Source of the DNA: Brachypodium distachyon
Taxonomy: Eukaryota; Streptophyta; Magnoliopsida; Poales; Poaceae
Length of the DNA stretch: 64,000 nt
Direction of reading: 5' to 3'
Assembly (NCBI RefSeq): GCF_000005505.3
Contig: NC_016132.3
Location: 5,766,001 to 5,830,000, forward strand
The notes beneath the pieces are model-generated. The model saw nothing but the letters and a program-made list of their open reading frames with translations, was not told the DNA's origin and searched no databases. This document shows positions 24,986-37,332 of the stretch, in pieces (within the stretch, counting starts at the first letter, position 1; the number at the start of each line of letters is the position of its first letter). Made by a program: the position numbers and the translations under genes.

Positions 24986-26091
24986 ACACCTTGTTTTGAT
25001 GTGGCATTGTAAATGTCCCAGATGTCAAGATTCAAAGTGTTCGTCTGGTTTCGGTATCCTTATGTGGCATTCGTGCTCAATATTGCACACCCAGTACATC
25101 AGGTAAAACGGGGTTGGAGCCAAAGTCGAGGTAAAAGGCTCCACATTTCGCGGTATTCGGGATTGCTGATTCCATCGACCCACACCCGCGCTCGACTCAA
25201 TTCTTTTTCCCTTCTCCCTTCTAATACACCAGGCGCCACCAGGCGCCTCCTGAGTCCCGAGCCCTTGCCAGCCCTCACAAGACCCAGCGCGCGGCGGAGG
25301 TAAAGCTTCTCCCGCCCACCTCCTCCTTTCTCCAGCGGTGGTGGCCATCTCCCGGCAATCTTCTCCCGCCCCGCTTCCCTCCCCTATCAGACCCCTTCCT
25401 TTGTGTGTGAATTCAAGGTGACCGGCCGACCTAGTCCTCGGCCGATGAGTCCCGGCGACCGACGCAGCGCGCGAGGTTCCTCCCGGTAGAGGCGTCCTCC
25501 TTGCCTCCTCCTTCAGCACCAGCGGTCCTATCCCGCCCTGCCGCAGCCGGAGACGCACCTCACCCTCGACACCGCATGTTGCCGTCGTCGATTTGTTCTG
25601 GCGCGGCTGTCCAGAAGCTCGGTCGCGCCGCAATCGAGGCCGATTCCAACCGAAATTGGGGCCGCCGGCCCTCAAGCCTGCCTGACGCCAGGCGGAACGA
25701 CGAGCTCGAGGACACGAGGTTCGCTTCGGTACGAGCAAGGGAATGGAGGCGGGCGTGGCGGCCGAGGGCGGCGCACGAGATTCGGGTGGTGGGAGATGCA
25801 GCCAAGGGCGCCGCGCGGGAGTTGGGCGGCGGTAGAGGTGGCTGACGGTGGCACGCAAAGAAAGCCGCGTGTGATCTATACAAAATACAGGGAATCGGTA
25901 TAGAAGTGGAATTCATCAGTTTGACTATCAAAACAAGATTCAGCATTCAACCTCAATGTCAAGTTTGGATTTCAAATGTTTAGACGTCCAAACAAAAATA
26001 TTGGTATTCAATCTCAATATCTTGTCATATTGGTATTGGAACCAATGCAATGCCAAGCCTCTTAGTGTCTATATCCAAACAAAGCCTTAGG
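24986..26091. mobile_element. Candidate non-autonomous TIR element with a GC-rich cargo
   Basis: The left end reads ACACCTTGTTTTGATGTGGC and the right end, inverted, CCTAAGGCTTTGTTTGGATA. These are imperfect inverted termini of the 'TTGTTTGGAT' type common in grass DNA transposons. The block is flanked on both sides by AACATTT (24979-24985 and 26092-26098), a possible 7-bp target duplication. AT-rich arms surround a GC-rich core (about 25160-25860) that looks like a gene leader or first exon and has long but unrecognised open frames. I infer an element that may have captured gene sequence. Termini are weak, so this is tentative. Confidence 0.35.
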
Positions 26092-26336
26092 AACATTTCA
26101 CCACAAGAGTAGGCTTTCATGAGCTGCTCCTTTCTCGTTTTGATGCAAATATTGTAAGTAAACCCTTGCAGCATAATTGTAAGCGTCACGATTTGAATCC
26201 TGGTGGATGGAGTCATGCACTCACAACTCTACCACCACACCAAGAGGTGCTTCTCGAGCCGCTCCTTTTTGTCAAATTGCTCCAAATCAAACCTTTCCCA
26301 GGCCACTTTAGCTCACAAACCGTTGGAGTACTTCTA

Positions 26337-26460
26337 CTCCCTTCGTCCAACAAAGAATCTCTCAAATTTGATTAAATTTGGATGCATCTATTCACTAAGT
26401 CATGTTTAGATACATCCAAAATTTCACAGACTTGAGACATCTTTTTTTGGACGGAGGGAG
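26337..26460. mobile_element. Stowaway-type MITE
   Basis: A 124-bp element between TA dinucleotides has ends CTCCCTTCGTCCAACAAAGA and TTTTTTTGGACGGAGGGAG. The internal phrase ATGTTTAGATACATCCAAAA groups it with the degenerate copy near 54188-54290, a different subfamily from the 113-bp copies. Confidence 0.85.
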
Positions 26461-27663
26461 TATGATATTTTGTTGGTTGATTATATGGATATTTTTTGAA
26501 TAAAAAAATGTGGATATTTAAACCACAAGTTGGAGATGCCCTAGAAGTACAACAACACAAGACAAAAACCATGTTGGCGTGCCGAGCCTGGCGGTCGCTT
26601 TGTTAGCTGTGGTGAACAATAACAACACTCGTGGAGACGGTGGTCGACCGAACTGATAAACTCTACTCCCTTCATCCATGTATACTAGGCGCTCTAAGTT
26701 TTTCACGGGTACCAAGGAACCGAGTACAACAACCTTGCATGCATTTTTACTCAATTGCACAGCCAATCACTCTGCAGCTGGTCTTGCATGCATCTTTTGG
26801 ACCAATCACAACTGTTGCAGGTAGGATAGGAAAGCATTAATAGATGAAGATGATTGGTCACAACCTGAACGCCTCATATCAGAGGACTGCGGATTTTGAA
26901 TAAGGCGCCTCCAAAAGCTGGACAGATGAGACCGCATGAATCAATTGGAAGAGTTTTTTTTTAGAAGAAATGTCAAAACTTTTTTTTAGGGAAGGAAGAA
27001 ATGTCAAACCTCAAAGCACATGTTGTTCGTTCCTCACTTGGACCTCAGTACTCAGTAGGAGTATCAAGTCCAAACTGCATGATATTTTGCCATAGGCCAT
27101 ATTCGTTTAAGCCCACATCTTCGCTTATCCAATAGTACTCCGTATTTTATTTGAAACGTATCGGATGAAAACCTTTTATCCAAATTTTGAAGGAACAGAG
27201 ATTTTCACCTACGTTTTGACGCAGATCTGCTTCCTACTGTAGAAAAAAAAAATTCCCACTCGGCTCCCTGATTCCCGCGAACAAACCGCTCAGTACTTAT
27301 CCGGTCCTATTCAGCCAGGTTGGAGCACGATCTCTCGGCCGACCCCACCCACCAGTCTAATTGGGTAACCACCAGTCCAAAATAAGCTACTCCAGCCTTT
27401 TCCCCTTCCGTCCTGCCCAGTCACCACACTTTCGGATGACATGTGGGACCCGTGCTTCACGTGGCCCGCATGCAAGTGGGGTGTAGAATATACTTGGCGG
27501 TCCCACCAGGCCCCACCCGATACCGCGTGTCTCCTCGCCTTCTTCCTCCCCTCGCAGTCTCTCTCTGTAGCTGAAACTCCCAGAAAAAGTCAAAAACCCC
27601 TCGAAAAAACACCCCGGAGGAAGAGGAAAATAGAGGAGGGGAAAACGCAGCCGTCGTTGGGAG
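26461..27663. other. Spacer and promoter/leader of the SMR gene
   Basis: No gene is seen. From about 27270 the sequence becomes CT-rich and GC-rich, with a CCTTCTTCCTCCCCTCGCAG leader-like stretch, which fits the 5' UTR and core promoter of the gene starting at 27664. I do not see a clear TATA box. Confidence 0.4.
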
Positions 27664-30600
27664 ATGAAGCCCTCCAAGAAGAAATCGAAGAAGAAGAAGA
27701 GTCCCTCGCCGGCGGCGACCGAGGGGGCGGCGCCGACACCACCGGCGGCGGATTCCTCCCCTGGCGTTTCCTACTCGCCGGTCTCCGAAACCCTAACCCT
27801 AGCAGCAGCCGCTGCAGCGGTGGCTGCTTCGGAGACCGAATCGAGCGGCAGCAGCGGCGGCGAGGCCTCCGCGTACACGCGCGCCTTCACCTCCAGCTCG
27901 TCGGGGACCGCCTCCACCTCCTCGTTGTACGCCCCCTCGTCGTCCGACTCCGCGGCGTCCTCGTCGGCCACTGGAGACGAGCGGCAGGACCTCGCCTGGC
28001 TGCTCGAGGCCTTCGGAAGCGCCTCGATCGACCAGGTGGAGTCCGCCTACCGCGAGGCGGGCTGCGATCCCTTTCTCGCGGCCGGCATCCTGAGCTCTTC
28101 GCAAGAGCTACAGCCGCCGCAGCCCCCTCCGCCGCCAGATCTCTCGCCGTGCGCCGGATCTGCTGGAAGGAAGGCTGCTCGCAGGCCTAGGAAGCTTGCC
28201 GTGGCCGCGTCTGGCATGGTTGCGGACGTGATTGGCAAGGGCTACTCGCGGCCTGCCACTCCGCCTGTAACCGCGACCAATGGGTGGAAGGATAGGGACG
28301 GAGGAGCCGTGAGCAATGCCTGGACTTGTGATAGAAACAGGGAGAGAGATAGCGGATCTGGTGATCGCAAGTATAATGCCGAGGAGGCCGAACAGTTCCT
28401 ATGCTCCATGCTGGGCGATAATTCTGAGCTTAGCATGGGCGTGGTCAGGGACGTGCTCGGTGAGTCGTTTAACACTTGTTGCTCTATTAGTACTAGGAGA
28501 ACAAGGGCCTGTTTGGATAAAAGATATTTTTTTGAAAAGTTTTGGTATGTAGTTAGTTGAATTAGATTCTCTTTGAAAAGTTTTGGAATTTTGTTACTAG
28601 TTAAAACGACATTTCTTTGAGAAGACGAAAAGTTCTCTCATTTAGTTCAAATTTGCGCAGCTGCACTAAATATTTGACTTTGAACTAAATACCAAACCTT
28701 TCCAAAGAATTACCTTTCATCCAAACAGGGCCAGAAGGTAGAAACAGTGACCTCAGAAGAATAATGGAGAGGGGGTAATAGACTCGTAGTTTGACAATTT
28801 GACTTGTTCTCTTACAAATTTGACGAGCCAAAAGTGCATCCATAACATCATATGCCCCATAAGCCAATCTAGTGGAAGTGATGATCTCTTATTCATTGTT
28901 CTTCACATGTTTTGAGCAGTAGCTAGTGTTACCTTTTGTAGCTGCAGATGTGATACTAATTCTGGCCGCCATTTCCGCTTAAGTCTGATCTGTTACTATT
29001 CTTTGCATTGCGAGCTTTGAAAGAAATTGGTTGGAACAAAGAAAAGTGTTTACTATTAGGATATCAGGTTGCCTCCATTCGAATGTTTGGTGATTTAATT
29101 TATGACGCTTACAACAGAGTGGATGTGTGCAGTGAGCAAGGCATTCATGAAGGTTTTGGTCTGAAGTCCTTCTGAAAATTCAAGTCAGAGAATCAACCTT
29201 TGAGTTTATTATGTGCAAGTATTTTAGAAGCCCAGAGCAAACAGATCAAGATTCACGTGTGATCAGTCGAGTGGATTTTTGCTAGGGCAACACACGTTGT
29301 ACCATTGTTCTCTTTCCGATAAGATTGTTGCGATAACTGTTTTGGGATACATGCTTAAGAGGAACTACAAATTGCACATCACATTCAATTCATAGATTCA
29401 CTTCTCTTGATCTGGTGCGGAACACTCATAGGTGGAAGTTTTCTTATAGAACGTACAATATTTCTAATGTTGTGCAGTTGAAACCCGTCCATAGTTTTAG
29501 CTGCACACTTGTACCTGTTCTTTGCATGCAAAACTGCTGTACTAAAAATACATGTTATGCAGTCAGCAACCGAGTTAAAAACCGATTAATCTTTATTCTA
29601 TTTTTTCAGAATCTACTTAAAATATTTTTTGATTTTTATCTTTGCTCAAATTAGTGTGCCGAGTTTTGTTTCAAACACTAATTGCAACTGGGAAGTCACT
29701 TGGCCATGATTTTTAGCTTCTTGGAAAATGTTCCTTATGTTATATTTTGTTTGATTTTTGCAGGTCAGTATGGATATGATGTTGAAATGGTAAACATTTG
29801 TCTTACTTGGTGCATTTCTTAGTGCGTCAACCAGTGTTCAAATTACCATATTTGCCGAAGATGCTGTTGATTGATTGGAGGTTTGGAGCAAGAATTACCT
29901 GTTGTGGGCAGCACCAATAGTTTGTCTGTCTTTGCTTTACCTTCAAATTTGGACCAAAAAACATTTATGCATATGTGCTAGGAATTTCTCTAGTTCCTTG
30001 AGCCTATGCACAAACATTAAGTTGTCATTCTTATTAAGAGGAGGATACATGCAAGTAAACATTAGCCAGTTTGTGTTAAGAGTTTATATGTACTTTTGTT
30101 GTCACAATCCACCTACTCATCATTGTGATCATGTAGGAGTAACCCATGTAGGAGTGACCCTTTACCTTCTGAGTGGAATTGCCTCACCTCCTGGATAGGC
30201 TCCCCTGCCGTAGTGCTGTTGCTGCCCTTCTATTCTGTGCTTCTGGCTGCTCCACTTCCATTCTGGCCTTTCCCTTCCTATACTTTTCCTTTTAGCTGTG
30301 TGTCCTTGATCCAGGAAGCAAGTCCCCATCTCCTTTGTCACGATCTTTACTTCATTCTCTGATTTGTGCTCTAGTTTCCAGTGGTAGACTATACTTGCAG
30401 TAGGTTCATCATCTGAAAAAGTAGGCTTTCAGGATTGGTCGTGGTGTGACCACTGCCGACCACACCTAGATACACCAGGCATCTAGTCGATAGCTAAGGT
30501 CCAAAAACACTAATAAGCCGACAGTAGAGCAGTAGCAGTAGCTGTAATGTAATAGTGGTAGAAGCATTAGCAGTAGATGTAGCAGCAATAGGACAGTAAT

Positions 30601-33600
30601 CTTCCTTGAAGAAGTAGGAACCGGCTGAAACATTAGTTCCACCTACTCGCCCGTATTCAGGAAGGTGCCTACCCACTTTCTGGCTGGCTATTGACTGGCC
30701 TGCATAAAAATACAAATCCATATATAATTTTTTTTCAGAATATTTGGAAACAGTAAAATGTTGTTTTTGATATTTTTGGAAAGCTGGGCTCTCTAGAGCC
30801 TGGAATTCAAAAGGATTTTCTGGTCGGCCTTTTATAGCTCAAACTTCTGGGGATGGCCAATCCATGCTCGAAGTACCAATCTTGCAGTATCAATATGGCT
30901 TATCTTAGTATATTCCCTCTTCCTCTCTCCAATGGCCCAACCCCTTCGTGATCCATATTGCCGAGGAGACAAGATTAGAGTGGAGCTGGATATCGGGGTT
31001 GTCTGGTGAGTTGCCAAGATCTGATAGCAGGTGAGCGAAACCCGGCAGAGCGGTAGTGGGTAATTTGATCCGTTAGTGGACGACCTTGGTACTAAGGCAG
31101 TGCCGCCTCTGCTCTTGCCTTGTGATCTTCTCTTCTCGTAGTTCACTGATGCTGCCGTTCCCAGCCTTGTGAGTCCATTGCTCTTGATAGTTAATATTCA
31201 GTTTGTTAGCTTTGCTTTCAATTGCCTCTGCATTCTTGGAATGATCATATGCAGCTATTTGTATGCTAATTCTGGTATGCGTTTATGGAAACTGTTTGTG
31301 ATTTTTTGCTTACTTTATTGATCTATTTGTAAAAGTACTAATATAGTTTTGCTTTTGTAAGCTCCAGTTTTTGGATCACATGCAACTGTATAAGTCGGCA
31401 GTTATTTTTTCTATTTCCTTCAGAATGATAATTCCGGCATCCGCCCTTGATGATTGAACTGGCACACAAAGTTGAATGCTGTTTAATTAATTGGAATCAA
31501 AACCATCAAGGTTAAATGTTGTTTGTGTTTTTACTCATAGGGAGGTAATTCAATTGTTTAAACCAGTATCTTCCACATGTGAAACAATTTTTTTTGTCTT
31601 GTAGCATGATCTTATCTGACTAACTGGCCTAGATTTTTTTTTTCTGAATAGCATGCTGCAAGTTACCATCAATTTTGAGAGAAAAATTACTAATCTGATA
31701 CTTCCAGGCTCTGGATACATTACTTGATATATCTGGTATGGGATGGTGCAATCCTAATGCTGAAAAGAACAGCATACACTCTTCAAATGTCTACCAAGGA
31801 AATGGACTATCTGAGGAAACTTTTACTGGAAGCATTAAACAAAGTCCACACCAGGTACCAACATCGCAGAGTGACAGTTTAGGCTTGTACTCTTGAGTGC
31901 AAATCACTTGTATTTTTATTTTTGCTGGAATTTCAGTTGATCTTAGTTGACTTCTGTAACACATCATATTCTACAAATGGCATGCGATTCTATTTTTTAG
32001 TTGGTGTAATACTGTCATTGCTTCTTACTTGCCAACATGTGATATGTGGACTAGTTCATATTTTTAATGTAGGGAGCAGTTTAGATTGTGTCTTGCAAAG
32101 CGCTTACTATTGTCAGTTTACTGTCAGGTTACCATTTGTGTGTTTTAGAACCTTTTTATTTTGTAATCATCAAATTTTTCGCCAACAATTCCAACAGCAA
32201 TTAAAGCCGAACTGCTGTTAGTTCTGGTTGTTCAATTTGATATGCGCAAAGTGAAAAATTAAGCAATGCTGAATGCACTTGCTGTTTACTTCTCATTGGT
32301 ATATTTGTGTTAGTCTAGTAAGCACATTTCCAATTTCATATTATTCTTTTGGTAAAAGAATACTTGTAGATTTCTCACCTGACTTTCCTACGAAAAATCA
32401 ATTTTAACACTTCGTTCTATTCAGTTCCCAGAAGAAATACCCGGTACGACATACCACCACTCTGAAAAACAACATGAGTTCTTCTGGGGGGTACACCAGG
32501 GCAGGTGAATCTTATCGGACCATATAAGCTTTTCCTTAGTAAGACTACATAGCTGCTGTTGAATGTGTCCGACTGGTGAATTTGCTTCTCACTGCCTATT
32601 CGTTTTGCATGTTCATCCTTCATGTATACTTATCAATTGTCATTTAGCTATTTTTTATCAGATAGCTGGAGTGTGCTGCGAGTAAATGTAGTGCGAAATT
32701 ATTGCATGTAGAGTATCCAGTACTTTCTCTTCATCTTCTTATGCACATTGGTAGTTCAGATGTTGCATAGTATACATGATCAACTAAGACATATTAACAT
32801 CCTTGAGTGTCACATGTTAGCTATGTTGTCCCCTGAGATTGCTTATAATTTTTTAGCTAACCTAACTGGGCTATTGGACTTAAAAAAGGCAATGGTACAA
32901 CTTGAATGCCATCGTTGACTTCAGTAGTAGTGTCTGTACAGCTAGTTATTTTGGATGCATCAATGGTATGACTCATCACGTTATATACTTGCACTTGCAT
33001 GCCTTTGGTTCTTTATGATATGCATGATGTTTGTTCTATAGCTACATGAAGGCTGTTTGCGAGGTGCAACACTTGGCAGCATCGCCTTCAAGACCAACAG
33101 TGGTGAATTCCAAGATGCCACAACAAGTTTTGGAGTCCCTTTTTAAAGTACCCGAACAACGCACATATGAGCATGAGCCAAGTAAAATGGACTGGAAAAA
33201 GGTCGTGAAGAAGCTTCAATCATACAATCATCCCGTCACAGCAAACAATCAAGAAAGACAGAAAAATGGTATACCTTTTTTAATCTCTGTGCTCTCCAAT
33301 TATACAAAGATTTGCATGTCTCATGACCCTCGGTGTATTGTGATTCAAGAATTCAAGTGTTCCTTTTTCTCATGGAAAATTTCTCACTTGGCATTCCCTA
33401 ACTATATTGGTTTCTTTTCAAGTGTATTTCTCACCGTAAGGTCCATAGTCCTCTCATCTGAACAAGATTCAATCCAATAAGCTACTAGTTATCTTGATTT
33501 ATGTATATGTTTTATTTTAAACGTTCAATCTAATGATAATACGGACATTCTTATAGACATTATCATACATGATGAAAACCACTTTAATTAGATTTGTTTG

Positions 33601-34950
33601 CAGTTACACACATGATAGTACTTGTTTCACCTATCGTACTTTGCAATGTTATATTTGGCACTGCTGCAAATGATACAATTCTAACTTCTTTGTTAAGGGG
33701 ATGGGTATCAAGAGTTCCGTGGTGTTGCTGCAAGGCATTATGACGAAATGAAAGGATACTACCAGAAAGTAGGATGTTTTCTTAATGAAGATTTTTCTTG
33801 AGCCAGATCGTTATTTGCATGTCTTATTTTTAACTCTATCTCTTCCCATACAGGCTGCACTGGCATATTCCAAAGGAGACAAATCTTATGCCTCATACCT
33901 TGCGGAGGAGGTCAGACTTCTAGTTTTAATATTTTAACACTGAGAATTATGACAAAAAGAAAGAACGTGATGTGCTGACGTTTTTTCATAACTATCCATA
34001 AATACGGTCTACGGATATTCATCCTGTTATAGGATCCTAAATTGCATTCACGTTGGATCATTTTCTGTCAATATCACTATATCTTCTATTGTAATTTAGT
34101 ATTTATGCTTCAGGGGAAACATTATAGAGAATTAGGTCGCAAGGAAGATGAGAAGGCCAGTAGGGAGATATTTGAAGCCAGGTAATTACTTCCCTTTGAT
34201 AGCCAGGGAGACATTTTTGGATCTCTTATGACATCAAGAGGACTTCTCTGATAGCTACTCTTCTGTTGGCAGAAATAAGCATATAACAAATACAGTGACC
34301 ATTGACTTGCATGGTCAACATGTCAAACAAGCCATGAAGCTTCTCAAGGTTCACATGCTGGCTTGTGTATGCATGCCATGTGAGTAACATACACTTGGAC
34401 GCTGTAATCATTGCCATCATGTCTCCAAAGTTATTCAGCTTCGTTGGTCTTGTTCTAATGCTCTATTGCCCATCCTCTGTTATTTTCTCTTAAACAGCTA
34501 CCCTTCTCAGAGTAATTACTGGCTGTGGTGGTGAAGGTACAGGGAAGGGTAAAATAAAACGAGCGGTAAGAGTATATTTGTTTGAGTAATAACTCGTGCC
34601 ACTTCTATATGTGGCTTACATTGTTGTCCTTTAAAGCGTTGTCTGCAATGCATATTAAATGATCTGATCTCCTGAATAGCATGTGGTTGGATGTTGCACC
34701 TTCAAAAGCTTTCCATATTTGGTGTTTTGTTTGTAAGGTTGTGTTACTGTACAGCTCTAGGTGGTTTTTGTATTCTGATATATGGTAATGATTATGTCCC
34801 TTGACTTAATATACTTTACCATAATAGGTAATGGCGCTTGTAGAGAGGGAACACATCGAATGGTATGCAGGCAATTCCGGAACCTTAGTGCTACGACTTG
34901 GCGGGCCGAGAGAATACCGATTTCTAGAGCATGAGAGCGATTCTGACTAA
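27664..34950 (+). CDS. CUE-like/DUF1771/SMR-domain protein
   Basis: There are eleven exons: 27664-28459, 29764-29789 (26 bp), 31708-31854, 32425-32504, 33042-33268, 33698-33768, 33854-33910, 34114-34181, 34273-34379, 34498-34565 and 34828-34950. All are in phase and give 589 residues. The N-terminus is lysine-rich (MKPSKKKSKKKKS), then Ser/Ala-rich. Residues about 105-146 form a UBA/CUE-like helical stretch. Residues about 237-285 (EEAEQFLCSMLG...VVRDVLGQYGYDVEMAL) look like a CUE domain. DUF1771 spans about 428-492 (HYDEMKGYYQKAALAYSKGD). The C-terminal SMR domain has TIDLHGQHV (LHG 503-505) and VITGCGGEGTGKGK. SMR domains are MutS2-type nucleases or nucleic-acid binders, and CUE domains bind ubiquitin. 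It resembles the Arabidopsis At5g58720 type. Its exact role is unknown. Confidence 0.9.
28506..28732. mobile_element. MITE in SMR intron 1 (GGCCTGTTTGGAT termini)
   Basis: A 227-bp AT-rich element has perfect 13-bp inverted ends, GGCCTGTTTGGAT at 28506-28518 and its complement at 28720-28732, and a partly palindromic body (GAAAAGTTTTGG and CCAAACCTTTCC). It begins 46 bp after the donor of intron 1. A target duplication is not clear, so the superfamily (hAT or PIF-like) is open. Confidence 0.75.
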
Positions 34951-36284
34951 GTTAAAGCATTCAGGTGTCCATTTTGGGGAGTCTGACATAGATTAATCGC
35001 CCTTCTAATCTATGTATCTCCTGTATCTATCTGTATTTACATGTCCTGTAATTATGGATAGGAGACCTAGGTTCTGGCGTAGCATGTAGTCTCTGACACA
35101 TAGTTTGGGGATAGCAAAGAGGAAAGTTGGCGCTGCCTGATGGTATGATCATTCTTGGCTGCTGACCTTGTAATGTACTCTTGAGGCTACGTACCTGTAA
35201 CTGTTTTATGTGCTACTCGGGACATTGTAAGACTGGAACGGCTGAAGTGGATGGGAATGGATCTAATTATTATCTCATGTATAATTATATTCAACAAGGT
35301 TCCTTTTAAAGTCAATACTATGCATCTTTTTCGGAATGGTTCGTAGCAATACAGTACGTGCTATTTCCTTTGATCCTAAATTCTTGTCTCAAATTTGACG
35401 TATCTATTCTTAAAAAACATATATATACATGTAATATTTGGGATAGGAGGGAATAGGTTGCTGCTCATTTTTCTTTGTGAGCGCCACAGCCGTTCGGCAC
35501 CCTTTCCCTTCTCTGAAGGATCTGGAGGAACTGCGGCAGCTGGGGCGGGGTTGGCCGAGGCGTTGCCAGAGCTGGGGCAGGCACGGATGCGGGCGTGCCG
35601 GGCAGAGCTGCGCCGGAGCGGGCGTGGTTGGCCGAGGCGATGGCGTGGGTGCGCCGTGCGCGCGGCTCTGCCGGACGTCGTCTTCCTTGCGCAGACTCTG
35701 TTTCTTCGTTGGTGCTATGAGCAGTAGGGGAGTAAGTGCAGGGGGTTTTCGTAAAAATGTCGTCACTTAATACCTGCCAGTTTGTAGGCCACGTTTGTCA
35801 GAGGCTATGCCTTGTCAGCAAAATAGGTATCTCTCGGCCGTATAGAAACATATTGCACCGTGTTTTCATATTTAATGGCCCGAACGAGCGTTTTAAGAAT
35901 ACTAGTGAGTGTGCACGTGCACGTCCTTATACAATTTAAAATATGTCTTTTAATTTTTATTTCTCTTTCAATTTTTAGTATCTTTTTTTATAGGACAGTC
36001 AAATAGATGCCATGGTCTATCTGTATAAACCTGCGCATCCAATATATGATCCATGTACATTGCATCGGATAAAATCCACGAACACAATAAATTATAATTA
36101 GTTGAAAAAATATTACAATTCAACCCAATTTGGTGGGCATGAACAGATCGGCTTTGTTGTACTGCTGATAAAACTTGGAAGAGAGGTCAATGCATGTGAG
36201 AAAAATTATGTGGAAAAGGAAAACTATATAATGTACATGTAATATTTTCCAGAATATTGGCATGACCAAACGGTGTTGTAAACT
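34951..36284. other. 3' region of the SMR gene and spacer
   Basis: The first few hundred bases are probably 3' UTR. A GC-rich patch at 35480-35720 contains GGTTGGCCGAGGCG twice and looks like a degraded repeat. The right part is AT-rich without features apart from the MITE at 35364. Confidence 0.4.
35364..35453. mobile_element. Degraded Stowaway-type MITE
   Basis: About 90 bp lie between TA dinucleotides. It contains TCTTGTCTCAAATTTGA and ACATGTAATATTTGGGATAG, then GGAGGGAA, the reverse order of the copy at 45289. The left end is decayed (TTTCCTTTGATCC). Confidence 0.65.
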
Positions 36285-37304
36285 TCAGCAAGAATGAATC
36301 ATGGTGACACGAAATCCATACTCGATGTCAACAAATAAAGATTTGGCCTCAAAGCACAGTAGGACCTTGCTGTCAACAATGAGCTCATCCAATGGCTTCA
36401 ATAGCATAACCAATGGTCTCTTCACTGCACCCCACAACCTAGTTGTGCAAGAACATTTCATTCAAAGAAGCATGAAACCATAACAAAACTGCACACCAGT
36501 TACATGAGCATTTAATCAGATAGCCAACAAAAAGATACCACTAATCTAAAGAAAAACTTATAAGAGTGAGGTTTACAGTTATTGGCAGATATGAATAATG
36601 AATTAGAGCCTGCACTCTACCATTCTTCTCGACCATTGTGCAAACTTTGGACAGTGCCAAGAGAAGGAAGCACCTGAAATTATCTCATGGAGATTACACA
36701 AAAAAAATCCTTACGACATATTCTCTTTATTTTAGAATAAGATAGTGTAAATGTGTAATACTCTTACGGTTTGTAGAACATCATAGTTATATACATTAAA
36801 TTATTATTAGATCAATACAAATGATATAACCAACACTGGCATGCTCTAAAAACATGTAGATATAAATAATAAATAATCAGTAAAATCGTCCAATATTACA
36901 AATCAGTTCATCATTCATCCATTACTCATCAACTGCTATCATGTATCAGCCGCTAGAGTGCTACCGCTAGTTATATGAGATATCACACAGAAATTAAGTC
37001 ATACGTTTCTGCTACTGACCTGTACGCGAACCGCATAAAAATCAAGATCAAACGATGGCAGCTCACTCCCAAGGGGCTCCGGCAGCGGCTCGGTCCGCGT
37101 CCACGGCAACTCCGGCTGCCGCAACAGGACGGGACGGTAGAGGAGCCCTTGCGGCCAAAATGAAATCAAGAGCTCCAACCCCAAAATCAAATCAAGAGCT
37201 CCCAGAACAATTCGGTGCTCCAGAAGGCCGGACTCACCGTGAGGATGAGACGGAATCGAGGACCGGGGATCGCGGCGTCGGCGAGTGTCGAGCGGAGCGC
37301 CCGG
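36285..37304 (-). CDS. Unrecognised three-exon reading frame
   Basis: Three minus-strand segments join in phase. The 5' segment is an open frame with limits between 37304 and 37020, ending VRVQ at CAG/GTCAGT. The middle exon, 36673-36621 (53 bp), follows TTTCAG and ends at GAATG/GTAGAG. The last exon, 36438-36285, follows CAACTAG and ends IHSC-stop. Readable phrases are LPSFDLDFYAVRVQ, VLPSLGTVQSLHNGREEW, RPLVMLLKPLDELIVDSKVL and SLFVDIEYGFRV. I do not recognise a family. Two junctions agreeing in phase with good splice motifs argue for a real transcript. The upstream limit is uncertain: no ATG is in frame, and an ATG at 37338 is out of frame because of a repeat-bounded 79-bp segment. It could be a gene with an unseen first exon, a pseudogene, or coincidence. 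Confidence 0.35.
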
Positions 37305-37332
37305 TCACGTGCCTCCTGTGAGGATGAGACGG
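37239..37332. repeat. 15-bp direct repeats bounding a 79-bp unit
   Basis: GTGAGGATGAGACGG occurs at 37239-37253 and 37318-37332. The distance of 79 bp is 3n+1. On the minus strand it shifts the ATG at 37338 out of frame with the open frame of the unrecognised gene. The pattern suits a repair-generated insertion or a simple local duplication. Confidence 0.85.

Noticed and set aside
25025..25858. 277-residue minus-strand frame
   Set aside because: It overlaps plus-strand open frames in a GC-rich island, begins in AT-rich repeat-like sequence and shows no domain.
26170..26200. tRNA-like GATTTGAATCC stretch
   Set aside because: There is no A box, acceptor stem or anticodon arm around it.
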